Of a DNA stretch of 64,000 bases, positions 1-12,273 are shown piece after piece (within the stretch, counting starts at the first letter, position 1; every line of letters starts with the position of its first letter). The stretch covers positions 1-64,000 of the forward strand of contig ONBB01000017.1 in the NCBI GenBank assembly GCA_900315935.1. Reading direction: 5' to 3'. The position numbers and the translations under genes were made by a program. The notes below the pieces were generated by a model that did no database searches, was not told the DNA's origin, and saw only the letters and a program-made list of their open reading frames with translations. Source of the stretch: an uncultured Bacteroidales bacterium (GTDB lineage Bacteria > Bacteroidota > Bacteroidia > Bacteroidales > P3).

Positions 1-330
1 AGTACCAGTGTGGGGGATAAGCCTCTCAGCTCCCCTAGACATCGTCGGCTTGGTGGGCCGTTACCCCGCCAACTACCTAATGTCACGCATGCCCATCCGC
101 AACCAGAATAACCTTTCGTCATAAAGCCATGCGGCCTGATGACAATATGGGGGATTAGTGGAATTTTCACTCCGTTATACCCCTGTTGCGGGCAGGTTGC
201 ATACGCGTTACGCACCCGTGCGCCGGTCGTCAGCAGGATGTATTGCTACATCCCCTGTTACCCCTCGACTTGCATGTGTTAAGCCTGCCGCTAGCGTTCA
301 TCCTGAGCCAGGATCAAACTCTTCATTGTA
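1..330 (-). rRNA. rrs: 16S ribosomal RNA, 5' part (truncated by window edge)
   Basis: Read on the minus strand, the 5' end is AATGAAGAGTTTGATCCTGG followed by CTCAGGATGAACGCTAGCG, the universal 16S start in its Bacteroidetes form. Only about the first 330 nt (V1-V2) are present and the gene continues off the left edge. It is transcribed leftward from the promoter near 480-511 with a leader of about 140 nt. Any tRNA, 23S and 5S genes of the operon would lie outside the window. Confidence 0.97.
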
Positions 331-479
331 AGAATTGCTTTTTACCTTTTTGACTCGTCTTCGTGTCCTCCCGTATATCATATTATATATGGGACTGACA
401 CACGCTATCTCTTTCTTCTCATCCGTTTCAAATTTCTCTTGTCTTCCCTCCCGCCGTGCCGACTGGCGGAAAACGGATG

Positions 480-511
480 CAAAAGTACAACCTTTTTCCA
501 AACCGGCAAAA
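480..511 (-). promoter_or_regulatory. rRNA operon promoter (Bacteroidetes type)
   Basis: On the minus strand, TTTTGCC (505-511) is followed 19 nt later by TACTTTTG (480-487). This matches the Bacteroidetes -33/-7 consensus with normal spacing and points at the 16S gene. The same pair precedes both tRNA genes of this window. Confidence 0.85.
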
Positions 512-556
512 TATTTTTTCACTTTCCACTCAAAGTTTTTTGCAACATGCTGGTTT

Positions 557-618
557 ACAACATGCATTGTTGTGAAAAAATTTTCATACAACATGCATTG
601 TTGTGAAAAAATTTTCAT
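557..618. repeat. perfect 31-bp tandem duplication upstream of the rRNA promoter
   Basis: The 31-bp unit at 557-587 is repeated without change at 588-618. Each unit holds the inverted repeat ACAACATGCATTGTTGT followed by GAAAAAATTTTC, itself palindromic. It lies about 45-110 bp upstream of the rRNA -33 element, where activator sites or UP-like sequence would be expected. Confidence 0.9.
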
Positions 619-823
619 GGCATGGGGCTTCCAGGGGGGCAAAACGGGGTGCGCGGGGCGGATTTCTACGGTTTTCGGGGGCGGAAACTGAAAAAACGGC
701 CGTTTTTATGCTTTTACATCTTCAGTGAATTGTGTTTCAATCAGTTGAACAATAAAAAGCAAGTTGAAGGATGCCGTCCCGATTCCTGCCCGTCACGTGA
801 GTGGTGAGGGGCAGGGGTCTCTT
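619..823. other. intergenic region with no recognised feature
   Basis: About 200 bp between the rRNA upstream region and the first G-rich repeat. The short open frames on both strands look incidental. No promoter, terminator or RNA structure was recognised. Confidence 0.5.
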
Positions 824-898
824 GGGGAACGGTAGGGGAATGGTAGGGGAACGGTAGGGGAATACAAAGGCCCTGGTAGCTTATGGCAGGATATGGTA
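824..898 (+). repeat. G-rich dispersed element, copy 1
   Basis: Three 11-bp units (GGGGAACGGTA or GGGGAATGGTA) are followed by GGGGAATACAAAGG and a diverged tail ending ATATGGTACT. Four GGGG tracts are separated by exactly 7 nt, which satisfies the G-quadruplex pattern on +. The ATG at 883 that gives the longest open frame of the next gene lies inside this element. Confidence 0.85.
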
Positions 899-915
899 CT
901 TGTTCCCGAAACTGC

Positions 916-3900
916 ATGACAGTTTTTCTCAAACGGTATCAAAAAAAATTATATCTTTGCAGGCTAAATAGCAAAATATTAAAACCCATTCTTGTCGCAT
1001 TGATTGTCGTAATTTATGGTTACGCGTGCGCACAAGGGCAGGAATTCACGATGGCGATGAGCGACACGATTGAAGTGGACTTGTGCCAGACTCCGACGGG
1101 CACAATCTACGACGATGGTGGATCGACTGGTCCCTACAGCAATAATTTCGATGGCTGGGTGGTGCTGCGTGGCGCCGGGATGGCGGAGATTCACCTGACG
1201 GGCAGCTACGTGACGGAACAGTGTTGCGACACGCTGGCGGTATATGCCGATGGAGTGTTGGTTTCGAGCAACTTGCGCGGCACGGGCTCATTGAATCTTT
1301 CGGTGACGGGATCGGAGGTAGTGATTTATTTTCACACGGACGGGGGCGTAACGGGAGAAGGGTTCAGCATCAACTATGAGATAGTAAGCGGGAATAGCGG
1401 AATGTGCGCCAACGGTGTGAGCAACTTGTCGGCGAGCGGGATAGGGATGCATGAGACGACACTGACATGGGAGGGTCCCGGGGGAAGGTACCATGTAGTC
1501 CTCGACGGAAACGAAGTGGGGGTAACAACCACGGAGACCTATGCACTGAGCGGGTTGAGCGCGAATGTGCGCTACAAGGCGACGGTGTATGTGGAGGGCG
1601 AGACGAACAACTGCTGTGCGGACCGGGTGGTGTGGCGGACGGCTTGCGGGACGATGCAACCGCCAATGAACGAGGACTTCAACGACATGCCGACCGACAG
1701 CGTACCGAATTGTTGGCTACAGATAACGAACTTCGACGACGAGTATACACGTCCGCGTGTGGTGGCGTTGACGAGGATGAACAAGGCACTGATGACAAGC
1801 TGTGGCGAGAACAATGCCGTGGGGCATTTTTCGCTGATGGCAAGTCCCAAGATGGCGAGCAGCGATGGGGTGTGGAAAGTGAAGTTCCGGTATATGGCGA
1901 GCCATAACGGGGTGGTGGTGAATCTGGGATGGTGCGACAGCGTGTCGTCCGACTACGACCTCTACGGATACACACCGTTCGAGACACTGACCATAGGCGG
2001 CTCCAACGTGTGGCACACCTACGAGCAGACGCTTACGATACCTTCCGGAAAGTGTCGCCTTGCATTCTACATGACGCAAGCCGAACAGAACGGAGTTGGG
2101 CGGATGGTCTATATCGACGACATAGAGATGAGCACCTGCGGCGTGATCGAGGCATGGACACTGCGCACAGACACCACATCGACGCAACTGCATTGGACCA
2201 CCTATGGCAGCGGGACGGTCGACGTAGGGGTAACCCCGGCGGGTGGGCTGTCGCCCGACACGGTCTACCGACTCTGCACATCGCCATTGGCCATCAATGG
2301 CTTGCAGCCCGACACTCGCTACACGCTGACCCTCTATCCCACATGCACCGAGGGTACGGGCGTCCCCTACAACCTGACGATGCGCACAGCAGCAAACCTG
2401 CGTATCGAGACGCTCTGCGCTCCGCTTGAAGGGGCGAGAGCCGAAGGATGGACGCAAGTACGGCGGGACTACAGTTCCAATGCTGGCAACGGCATCGGCG
2501 ATATCCATACTCTCGATGTGCTGGTCTCGCCGACGGTGAGCAACCTCGGCGGGAAATGGCTGACGTTCCAGCATTGGGCCTCCTACGGAGGCATGCTGCT
2601 GGAGCTCGGCACCATGACCTTCCCCGACGACACGGGCTCCTTCGTGGCCTTCGACACACTCTATCCCTACGAGAACTACCCAGAGTACCACACGGTTCAG
2701 ATTCCGGCCGGTGTGCCCGGTCGACACCTCGCGCTGCGCTCGCAGGGTGGGCCCACCTATTACTGCCAGCATGTGCGCAACCTGCAGTTGGGGTCTTGCG
2801 CGGTGGCGAATCCGCGTGTAGTGAACGTCTACGGCTCGCGCGTGGAGTTGGCTTGGGACACGGTGGTGGGCGGCAGCAGCGTAACGATAGAGTACGGTCC
2901 CCGCGGCTTCAATCCCGGCACCGGCACCCGCGACACCATCGCAGGCAGCGGAGCCCAACGCCACATGATAACAGGGCTGGGACTGCACCAGCATTACGAC
3001 ATCATCGTCTACCCTCCCTGCAGCGAAGAGACATGCGAGCTGACACGCATGGAGGTCAGCACCTCCTATCGCGACTACCCCCTACCCTACTGCGAGGACT
3101 TCACCACGCCGGAGTGGGGCGGCTGGTGGGGCTGGGAGTACGGCGACTGGTACCAGATGCAAGCCTACGCGTACTACCCCACGGTCAGCACCCATCCCTA
3201 TTACTACGAGGCCGGCGAATCCATGACGCTGGCATCCTATGGCTTCGGGTGGGGCTACAATGCCTCGGCCGTGGTGCCCAACGTGGAGCTCGACAGCGGA
3301 GCCTACATCAGCTTCTACGCCACCGACATCAGTTCCGGCGGACGCCTGATTCTGGGCACCTTGCCGGGAAGGGCTTCGGAAGGTCTCTATCATCCCATCG
3401 ACACCATCGAGCTGACCGGCGATGGACAGCGCACACACTATACCTACCACCTGCCCGACAGCCTGATGCACCTTGAGCAAGACCAGCGCCTGGTTCTCAC
3501 CTACCTGCACTCCAACGAATACCTGAACTACCGCTGCCACATCGACGAACTGCACATCGCCCACAGCGCCTACTACTCGCTCGAGCCCCTCCATGTGGGC
3601 TGCGACAGCGCCTCTTTCCGCTGCCAATTGACGGGACGGGCCGACAGCATGGAGATTACCCTCGTGGGCGGAGGCAGGACACTGGTGGACACCCTGTCCG
3701 GCGATGAGTTGAATCCCTTCGGCATCGGAGGTCTGACATCAGGAACGCTCTACCAATGTTTCGTGCGCCTGCTCGATGGCGAAGAAGAAGGGTGCCTTTC
3801 CTACGCATGCTACATCATCACCCTATCCGACGGCGGCGACGGCACCCCCAACTGCTTTGTCTTTGCCGACCTGCTCTCCTACGAGCTTCCGTCCAGATGG

Positions 3901-6900
3901 GCTTTCAGCGACAGCGCATGGGTGGAAGACGACCTGCTCAACCTGACGGGCGACGGCACCTGGGGCGCCCTGATGCCCTATATGGGCAACCTCGCGGGGC
4001 ACCACCTGACGCTGCACGTGGCCAACAGCGACACCCTCTTCCTAGGTATCTATCGCGACAGCACACTCACCGACAGCCTTCATTTCAGCCCTGACGCATC
4101 GCACCTGACCATCCTGGACACGCTGGCACCCGACAACCTGCGCTACCACATACTGCCCTTCGATGTCAACGACAGCATCCCGCTGCGGATAGTCATCCTT
4201 GGCAGCGACACCTGCCGCATGGCCTTTGCCGGCGTAAGCAGCTGTCCGGTGGTACGCTTTGAGCCCGATGCCAGCAGCATCCTCTGCTCATTGCCCGAAG
4301 GCCACGGGGCCGACTACATGCTCACCTACTGGATTCAGGGGAGCGGAGTGGAGCACACCATACGGGTTGTCGACAACCCCTTCCTTCTGGACGGGCTGCG
4401 ACTGGGAGCCACCTACGAACTCACCTGGCGCTGCACTTACGATGCCAACGAATGCTACCCCGTGACGGTGGTAAAACTGCCAGACACCCTGGCCCTGCCT
4501 TATTGCGAAAACTTCGACCCCTTCGGCAACGGGACGGGCGTGCCCTCCAACTGGACCTTCCGCATCTGCGACAGCATCAGCCAAACCATCATCCAGCCTC
4601 ACGACCACAGCCTGCGGTTTGGCTCGCCCGGATCCAACCGCTGGAGCTATGCCATCCTGCCACCCCTGTCGCAGGACACCAACCTCAGCCTCAAAATGCA
4701 GCTGGGTCTCTACGGGTCATGGCTCACCGAAATAGGCTCGGTCGACGCCTCGGGCGACACATCCACCTTCATCGCATTCTATTCCGACATCCTCCCTGTA
4801 TGGTCCACCGTTGAGTTACCCATCGCCTCACTGCGCAACCGGCGCCTAGCCATACGCACCAACAGCGACCTTTATGTAGACCACATCAACATCCACGCCT
4901 ACCCCCTGGCTAAATACAGTGTGCCCAACAGCCAGACCCTGCAGGTAACCACCGATGCGCCCGGCGACTACTATCTGCTGCTGAAACTTGATTGGCCCAC
5001 CTATCGGTGGGACACCGTGCACGTAACCCCCGACATGACGGGCTACACCTTCGAAGGACTCTCCCACGGCGACTACACTATCTATCAATACTCCCACCCC
5101 ACCGAAGACCGCTGCCCACGATCGCACTACTTCAAACTGAACCCCCCACAGGCGCTGCCGCTTTGCGAAAACTTTGACGCCTACTACGAACTGAACTGGA
5201 CTCTTCCCGAAAACTACTATGCCTTTGGCGACAACAACTACGTCAATCTCCGCATGTACGACTATACGCCGGGCAACGAGGTTGTGCACTTCTACACATC
5301 TTCGTCACGACAAGAGATGGCCGTGCTGCCGGAACCCCTCGTCGACTCGCTCCGCAACATCTCGCTCCGCCTGCGCTACCTGGCCGAAGGCCCCGCAGAC
5401 AGCATCACTGTGGGCGTACTGAGCGACCTGATGGACACCAGCAACTTCACCCCCATCGCCACACTCACCTACTCCAGCGCCAACTGGCAGACAGCGGTGG
5501 TCGATTTCGGAGGCTACACCGGCAGCGGGCGATGGATAGCCTTCCGCTACCGTGGCAACAACGCCACCCGCGGATTCTACCTCGACGACCTGCACATGGT
5601 GGCCTGCCCCGACGTGCTGACCGCCACCGTGTCGCTCTTCCGCCACAACACGGTGCGAATTGACAATTCCGGCGGACTACACTCGCCCTTCTATGCCGAG
5701 TATGGTCCCGAAGGTTTCGCCCAAGGGAGCGGCACAATGGTGCTCATCGACAGGCTGCCCTACGACCTCACGCTTGCCCCCGAGACCTCCTACGACTTCT
5801 ACTTCCACTGCAGCGCTGGCGACAACGCCTGCGAGCGACACCACGTGAAGACCCTAGGCGCTCCGTTGACGGTACCGTCGTGTATCGACTTCGACGACAT
5901 GCCCGTGGGGACTCCCCATAACTGGACGACACTGCAGGGTCCCTCGACCGTAGAAGCGCAAGCCAGCCACTCGGGCAACCAGTCGCTGCGAGTGGCAGGG
6001 ACCATTGCACTGCCCGATATAGATATCGACTCGCTGCAAAACATCGCAATCGGCCTCTGGGTAATGTCGCCCGAAGAGAACAGTCTTCTCTCCGTCGGTA
6101 CGATGAGCAACCCCAACAATGAGGCCACTTTCCACTCGCTGAAGAGGATTGCCCCCATGCAAGCCGGCGTGTGGGAACACCACTATGTCAGCCTGGAGAA
6201 TGCACCCGACAACGTCCACTTCGTTGCACTACGCAACGCCTCGAATGGACCCTTGAGGATTTACGTGGACGACCTGCACATCACCGCCTGTGCCGCTTTC
6301 GACATGAAAGTGGTGAATGTGAGCGACAACAGCATCACCCTGTCGTGGAAACAGGTTGGCGAGCCCGAGATCAGCATCGTATTCGAGGACGAGGGCGCTC
6401 ACACCACATTCCCCACCCAAGCCGGCCAGCGGAGCATCTCCATCGGCCCCATCACCCCCACCCACAATTCGCAGATTATCTTCCACGCGCAATGCAGCGG
6501 CGATGGCACGGCATGTTCCATGCCCTGTATCGACACGGTGACCATCACGCCTCCCGGCGAAGGTGTGGGATGCGTGGCCGTGGCCGACCTCTACTCGCCC
6601 CAAGCGGTCTGCTTCACGGGGAGCTACAACAACCCGTATAGCGAAGCCGGGGTGATAGACTTCGGTGAGGGCAATGCCAACAGCCGCCACACCGTCTGCT
6701 ACGACACCGCAGCGCGCGACCCACGGACCGGCGGCCTGCTGCGCACCATACCCGAAGGCTCCACGACGAGCATGCGTCTGGGCAACTGGAGCACCGCCCC
6801 TCAGAACCCCGAGGCCGAGGGCGTTATGTACAGCCTGCTGGTCGACACTGCATACTTTGACCTGCTCGTGATGAAATATGCCGCCGTGCTACAAGACCCC

Positions 6901-8916
6901 CTGCATGCCGCCGAGGACCAGCCGCGCTTCCGCCTCGAGCTGCTCGACTCCGCCTTCAACCTGATTGACCCTCAATGCGCGGCGGCCGACTTCATAGCCA
7001 ACCGCAACCTGGGGTGGAACGTCGCGGCGGACAATGTGCTGTGGAAGGACTGGACCACCGTTGGCATCGATGTCAGCGCCTATGCCGGGCGGCAGATATA
7101 CGTCCGCCTAACCACCTACGACTGCAACGAGGGAAGCCACTACGGCTATGCCTATTTCACCCTCGAGTGCATGCACCGCAGCATCTCGACCGAGCAGTGT
7201 GGCGACGCGGACAGCATTCAGTTCACCGCGCCCGCCGGATTCGCCTACCGCTGGCATCAGGGCGGCCCCACCTTGAGCACCAACCAGTCATACACCGTGC
7301 TCCCCGCGAACCAGATTTACTACTGCGACATTTCCTTTGTGGACAATCCGGCCTGCAGCTTTACCATGAGTGCCTATGCCGGCACGCGCTATCCGCTGGC
7401 CTTGTTCGACACCACCGGCAGTGCTTCCGACTGCCCGTTCCGCGTGCGGTTCCACAACCAAAGCACCATCTCGGCCGATGGAGTCAACCCCGTCGGCAGC
7501 GGCGAAGGCTGCGAGAGTGCATGGTGGGACTTCGGCAACGGGCAGACATCGACCTCCTACCACGCCACGGCCGTCTATGACCAACCGGGCACCTACACGG
7601 TAACCCTCGTGGTCGGTATCGCCGACGGGCAATGCACCGACACCCTGCGGCGCACCTTCACACTGGAGAACCACACGCGTTTCCCACGCCTGCAGGGTCC
7701 ACGACGCCTCTGCGCCGAAAGCCGCGACACGCTGCGCCTCCTCGACGCCACGACGGCTGCGCCCGGCTGGCTGGACAGCACGGCGCTGCCGCTCTACGCC
7801 GTGTGCTGCGACGATATACTGACCACGGTCGAAGCGGTCGATGCCGGCGGTTGCCGCTACACGTTACACGACACCATCCATGTGCGACCCATCTACGACG
7901 TGCACGACACCATCACCGTCTGCCCCACCCACCGTTATATCTACGAGGGGGTGGACTACGGAGGCCCGACGGAGTTCGACAGCCCCCACCTGTCCGTCCA
8001 CGACTGCGACAGCATGGTGCACGTGGTGCTGCGTCCGCGCGACACGCTCTTTGTCCTCGCCCCCACCTTCAGCCTCGACCAGGAAGAATGGCACCGCTAC
8101 GACACCACCCTCTACGGCTGCGCGCCCACTCCGCTCTACCTGCACGACAGCACCCGCTCGGCCTACTACAGCTGGCGCTTCTGGAACGCCGACGGCTCGT
8201 CGGACACCCTGCACTTCAACACACAGGACATCACCCTCCAGATCGACAGCGCGGGCATATATTCATTCATGCTGGCCGTCGAGGGAATTGAGGGCTGCCG
8301 CGACACGGTGTGGGCCGACTCGGTGCTGCACACCTACCCGCGGCCCCACGCCGAGTTCCTTTGGCAGCCCGCACGTCCGTCGATGCACAGGCCCGAGGTG
8401 CAGCTGTTCAACCAGTCCTCGCCGCGCGACAGCCTGACCTACCTCTGGACCATCACCACCCCCGACGGCACCGACAGCACCGACGCAGAAAGCCCCTTCT
8501 ACCAATGGCAGGGATATGTCAGCGCCGGCGACTACCCCGTCACCCTCGCGGCCTACCTCACCTACCTCGTCGACGACAGCATCACCCTCGTGTGCAAAGA
8601 CACCGTCCAGCACCCCATCACCATCGCCGACGTCTTCCTCCAGTTCCCCAACCTCGTTACCCCCAACGGCGACGGGGTGAACGACACGTGGCGCGTGGTC
8701 AACCTGCTGGAGCAAGGAGAATATACGATGAACGAACTCTGGATCTACGACCATTGGGGCGCCCTCGTCTACCACGTGCGCAACATACGCCGCGAGAGCG
8801 ACTTCTGGAATCCCAACGACACCGGCAGCCCTGACGCAACCTACTACTACCGCTTCGAGGCCAAGAACGACTACGGCCTCGTGCGCCACAACGGCATCAT
8901 CGAGGTGGTGCGCTGA
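916..8916 (+). CDS. giant secreted multidomain protein with gliding-motility-type C-terminal domain
   Basis: A protein of about 2,670 residues predicted to be exported by Sec and then T9SS. It has an N-terminal hydrophobic segment (ILVALIVVIYGYACAQ) and then many fibronectin-III/jelly-roll-like modules, several opening with a PxCENF-type motif. A PKD-like domain (WWDFGNGQTS...YTVTLVV) lies near residue 2,200. The last ~90 residues hold FPNLVTPNGDGVNDTW, the hallmark of the CHU_C/gliding-motility C-terminal family (TIGR04131). The start is uncertain: the frame is open back to ATG 883 in a repeat, ATG 916 gives a long n-region, and a -7-like box at 951 suggests a later non-ATG start. The exact role (adhesin or surface matrix) is inference. 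Confidence 0.85.
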   Translation: MTVFLKRYQKKLYLCRLNSKILKPILVALIVVIYGYACAQGQEFTMAMSDTIEVDLCQTPTGTIYDDGGSTGPYSNNFDGWVVLRGAGMAEIHLTGSYVTEQCCDTLAVYADGVLVSSNLRGTGSLNLSVTGSEVVIYFHTDGGVTGEGFSINYEIVSGNSGMCANGVSNLSASGIGMHETTLTWEGPGGRYHVVLDGNEVGVTTTETYALSGLSANVRYKATVYVEGETNNCCADRVVWRTACGTMQPPMNEDFNDMPTDSVPNCWLQITNFDDEYTRPRVVALTRMNKALMTSCGENNAVGHFSLMASPKMASSDGVWKVKFRYMASHNGVVVNLGWCDSVSSDYDLYGYTPFETLTIGGSNVWHTYEQTLTIPSGKCRLAFYMTQAEQNGVGRMVYIDDIEMSTCGVIEAWTLRTDTTSTQLHWTTYGSGTVDVGVTPAGGLSPDTVYRLCTSPLAINGLQPDTRYTLTLYPTCTEGTGVPYNLTMRTAANLRIETLCAPLEGARAEGWTQVRRDYSSNAGNGIGDIHTLDVLVSPTVSNLGGKWLTFQHWASYGGMLLELGTMTFPDDTGSFVAFDTLYPYENYPEYHTVQIPAGVPGRHLALRSQGGPTYYCQHVRNLQLGSCAVANPRVVNVYGSRVELAWDTVVGGSSVTIEYGPRGFNPGTGTRDTIAGSGAQRHMITGLGLHQHYDIIVYPPCSEETCELTRMEVSTSYRDYPLPYCEDFTTPEWGGWWGWEYGDWYQMQAYAYYPTVSTHPYYYEAGESMTLASYGFGWGYNASAVVPNVELDSGAYISFYATDISSGGRLILGTLPGRASEGLYHPIDTIELTGDGQRTHYTYHLPDSLMHLEQDQRLVLTYLHSNEYLNYRCHIDELHIAHSAYYSLEPLHVGCDSASFRCQLTGRADSMEITLVGGGRTLVDTLSGDELNPFGIGGLTSGTLYQCFVRLLDGEEEGCLSYACYIITLSDGGDGTPNCFVFADLLSYELPSRWAFSDSAWVEDDLLNLTGDGTWGALMPYMGNLAGHHLTLHVANSDTLFLGIYRDSTLTDSLHFSPDASHLTILDTLAPDNLRYHILPFDVNDSIPLRIVILGSDTCRMAFAGVSSCPVVRFEPDASSILCSLPEGHGADYMLTYWIQGSGVEHTIRVVDNPFLLDGLRLGATYELTWRCTYDANECYPVTVVKLPDTLALPYCENFDPFGNGTGVPSNWTFRICDSISQTIIQPHDHSLRFGSPGSNRWSYAILPPLSQDTNLSLKMQLGLYGSWLTEIGSVDASGDTSTFIAFYSDILPVWSTVELPIASLRNRRLAIRTNSDLYVDHINIHAYPLAKYSVPNSQTLQVTTDAPGDYYLLLKLDWPTYRWDTVHVTPDMTGYTFEGLSHGDYTIYQYSHPTEDRCPRSHYFKLNPPQALPLCENFDAYYELNWTLPENYYAFGDNNYVNLRMYDYTPGNEVVHFYTSSSRQEMAVLPEPLVDSLRNISLRLRYLAEGPADSITVGVLSDLMDTSNFTPIATLTYSSANWQTAVVDFGGYTGSGRWIAFRYRGNNATRGFYLDDLHMVACPDVLTATVSLFRHNTVRIDNSGGLHSPFYAEYGPEGFAQGSGTMVLIDRLPYDLTLAPETSYDFYFHCSAGDNACERHHVKTLGAPLTVPSCIDFDDMPVGTPHNWTTLQGPSTVEAQASHSGNQSLRVAGTIALPDIDIDSLQNIAIGLWVMSPEENSLLSVGTMSNPNNEATFHSLKRIAPMQAGVWEHHYVSLENAPDNVHFVALRNASNGPLRIYVDDLHITACAAFDMKVVNVSDNSITLSWKQVGEPEISIVFEDEGAHTTFPTQAGQRSISIGPITPTHNSQIIFHAQCSGDGTACSMPCIDTVTITPPGEGVGCVAVADLYSPQAVCFTGSYNNPYSEAGVIDFGEGNANSRHTVCYDTAARDPRTGGLLRTIPEGSTTSMRLGNWSTAPQNPEAEGVMYSLLVDTAYFDLLVMKYAAVLQDPLHAAEDQPRFRLELLDSAFNLIDPQCAAADFIANRNLGWNVAADNVLWKDWTTVGIDVSAYAGRQIYVRLTTYDCNEGSHYGYAYFTLECMHRSISTEQCGDADSIQFTAPAGFAYRWHQGGPTLSTNQSYTVLPANQIYYCDISFVDNPACSFTMSAYAGTRYPLALFDTTGSASDCPFRVRFHNQSTISADGVNPVGSGEGCESAWWDFGNGQTSTSYHATAVYDQPGTYTVTLVVGIADGQCTDTLRRTFTLENHTRFPRLQGPRRLCAESRDTLRLLDATTAAPGWLDSTALPLYAVCCDDILTTVEAVDAGGCRYTLHDTIHVRPIYDVHDTITVCPTHRYIYEGVDYGGPTEFDSPHLSVHDCDSMVHVVLRPRDTLFVLAPTFSLDQEEWHRYDTTLYGCAPTPLYLHDSTRSAYYSWRFWNADGSSDTLHFNTQDITLQIDSAGIYSFMLAVEGIEGCRDTVWADSVLHTYPRPHAEFLWQPARPSMHRPEVQLFNQSSPRDSLTYLWTITTPDGTDSTDAESPFYQWQGYVSAGDYPVTLAAYLTYLVDDSITLVCKDTVQHPITIADVFLQFPNLVTPNGDGVNDTWRVVNLLEQGEYTMNELWIYDHWGALVYHVRNIRRESDFWNPNDTGSPDATYYYRFEAKNDYGLVRHNGIIEVVR
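951..960 (+). promoter_or_regulatory. possible -7 element for the giant secreted protein gene
   Basis: ATATCTTTGC is a perfect TAnnTTTG box on the + strand, though no good -33 TTTG is seen at the usual distance. If used, transcription would begin near 966, inside the annotated 5' coding end, and translation would need a non-ATG start just before the hydrophobic segment. Confidence 0.4.
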
Positions 8917-8972
8917 CGATCCACCCACCCCCCGCATCCTCCAGAGGGGTGGCCAGGGGGAGGGACTCTATA

Positions 8973-9008
8973 GGGGAACGGTAGGGGAATACAAAGGCTC
9001 TGGACCGC
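8973..9008 (+). repeat. G-rich dispersed element, copy 2 (short, diverged tail)
   Basis: GGGGAACGGTA is followed by GGGGAATACAAAGGCTCTGG, after which the sequence departs from the tail of the other copies. A GGGGGAGGG tract just upstream supplies further G runs. It lies about 55 bp after the stop of the giant gene. Confidence 0.75.
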
Positions 9009-9119
9009 TATGAGCCGATATCGGTCCACTGCGGGGGATATCTTTTTAGCAGGGTTGCTTTCTATGGGTGTGCACAATAATTTTTCAGCCCCTACGTTTT
9101 TACATGCGAACGTAAATAG

Positions 9120-11414
<2,295 letters not shown>

Positions 11415-11428
11415 AATGCACCATCAAC

Positions 11429-12268
11429 ATGAAACATATAACCAGAACTCTGTTCCTGTCCGCCCTGCTGGCACTATGCGGTTGCAGCAGCCCACAGGAC
11501 GAAAACCTGAAGATCATCTCCTTCAACATCCGCTATAACTCGGTAGACAACATCGACGGCGATAACGGCTGGCCCAACCGCAAGGCTTCCGTGGTGCGCA
11601 TGATTAATGAGGAACAGCCTGCCGCTATCGGCCTGCAGGAGGCATTGATTGACCAGTTGCAGTACCTAGACAGTTGCCTGCCCAACTACAGCCGCATCGG
11701 CGTGGGGCGCGACGACGGCGAAGAAACTGGCGAGTTTATGGCCATATACTATGATACCTCATGGCTGCAAATGGTTGACTATAGCACACGCTGGCTCAGC
11801 GAGACCCCGGAAGTGGTGTCGAAAGGGTGGGACGCCGCCTGTTATCGCACAGTTACCATCGCCCGTTTTCGTATCCGTCAGAGCGGAAGAGAATTCGACT
11901 ACCTGAACACACACCTCGACCACGTCGGCAAGACGGCCCGTGCCGAAGGTGCAAAACTGATAGCAGAAATCCTTGGCAGCCAAGAGGCATGCGAAGTGCC
12001 GGTGATAGTTGGCGGCGACATGAACTCCAGCATAGAAGATACCATCTTTCAGGCATTCTTCCATGTCGGGCTGAAGGCGGCACGAGACATGACCGACAGC
12101 AGCAGCCACGTCTTCACCTATACCGGGTTCGGCAAAGACGCGCCATCCGTGATTGACCACTTCTTCGTTCGCGACATGCAGGTGCTACGCTTCCGCACCC
12201 TCGACGGCGACTACGGCATCCCCTACATTTCCGACCACTACCCGATAGCGATAGACATACGCCTGTAA
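11429..12268 (+). CDS. endonuclease/exonuclease/phosphatase-family lipoprotein
   Basis: 279 aa. The N-terminus MKHITRTLFLSALLALCGC ends in a lipobox, so it is probably an outer-membrane or periplasmic lipoprotein. EEP-fold motifs are clear: ISFNIRYN near residue 32, GLQEA (metal-binding Glu), NTHLDHVG, GGDMNSS and SDHYPIAIDI (catalytic His at the C-terminus). The substrate cannot be read from sequence; members include nucleases, sphingomyelinases and inositol phosphatases. It follows the GH97 gene by 14 bp and is probably co-transcribed, which suggests action on a nutrient or glycan-linked phosphate (inference). It converges on pdxJ with 5 bp between stops. Confidence 0.88.
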   Translation: MKHITRTLFLSALLALCGCSSPQDENLKIISFNIRYNSVDNIDGDNGWPNRKASVVRMINEEQPAAIGLQEALIDQLQYLDSCLPNYSRIGVGRDDGEETGEFMAIYYDTSWLQMVDYSTRWLSETPEVVSKGWDAACYRTVTIARFRIRQSGREFDYLNTHLDHVGKTARAEGAKLIAEILGSQEACEVPVIVGGDMNSSIEDTIFQAFFHVGLKAARDMTDSSSHVFTYTGFGKDAPSVIDHFFVRDMQVLRFRTLDGDYGIPYISDHYPIAIDIRL

Positions 12269-12273
12269 AGGAC

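Noticed and set aside
298..642. Short overlapping frames on both strands upstream of 16S
   Set aside because: They overlap the 16S 5' end, its promoter and the 31-bp tandem repeat; not coding.
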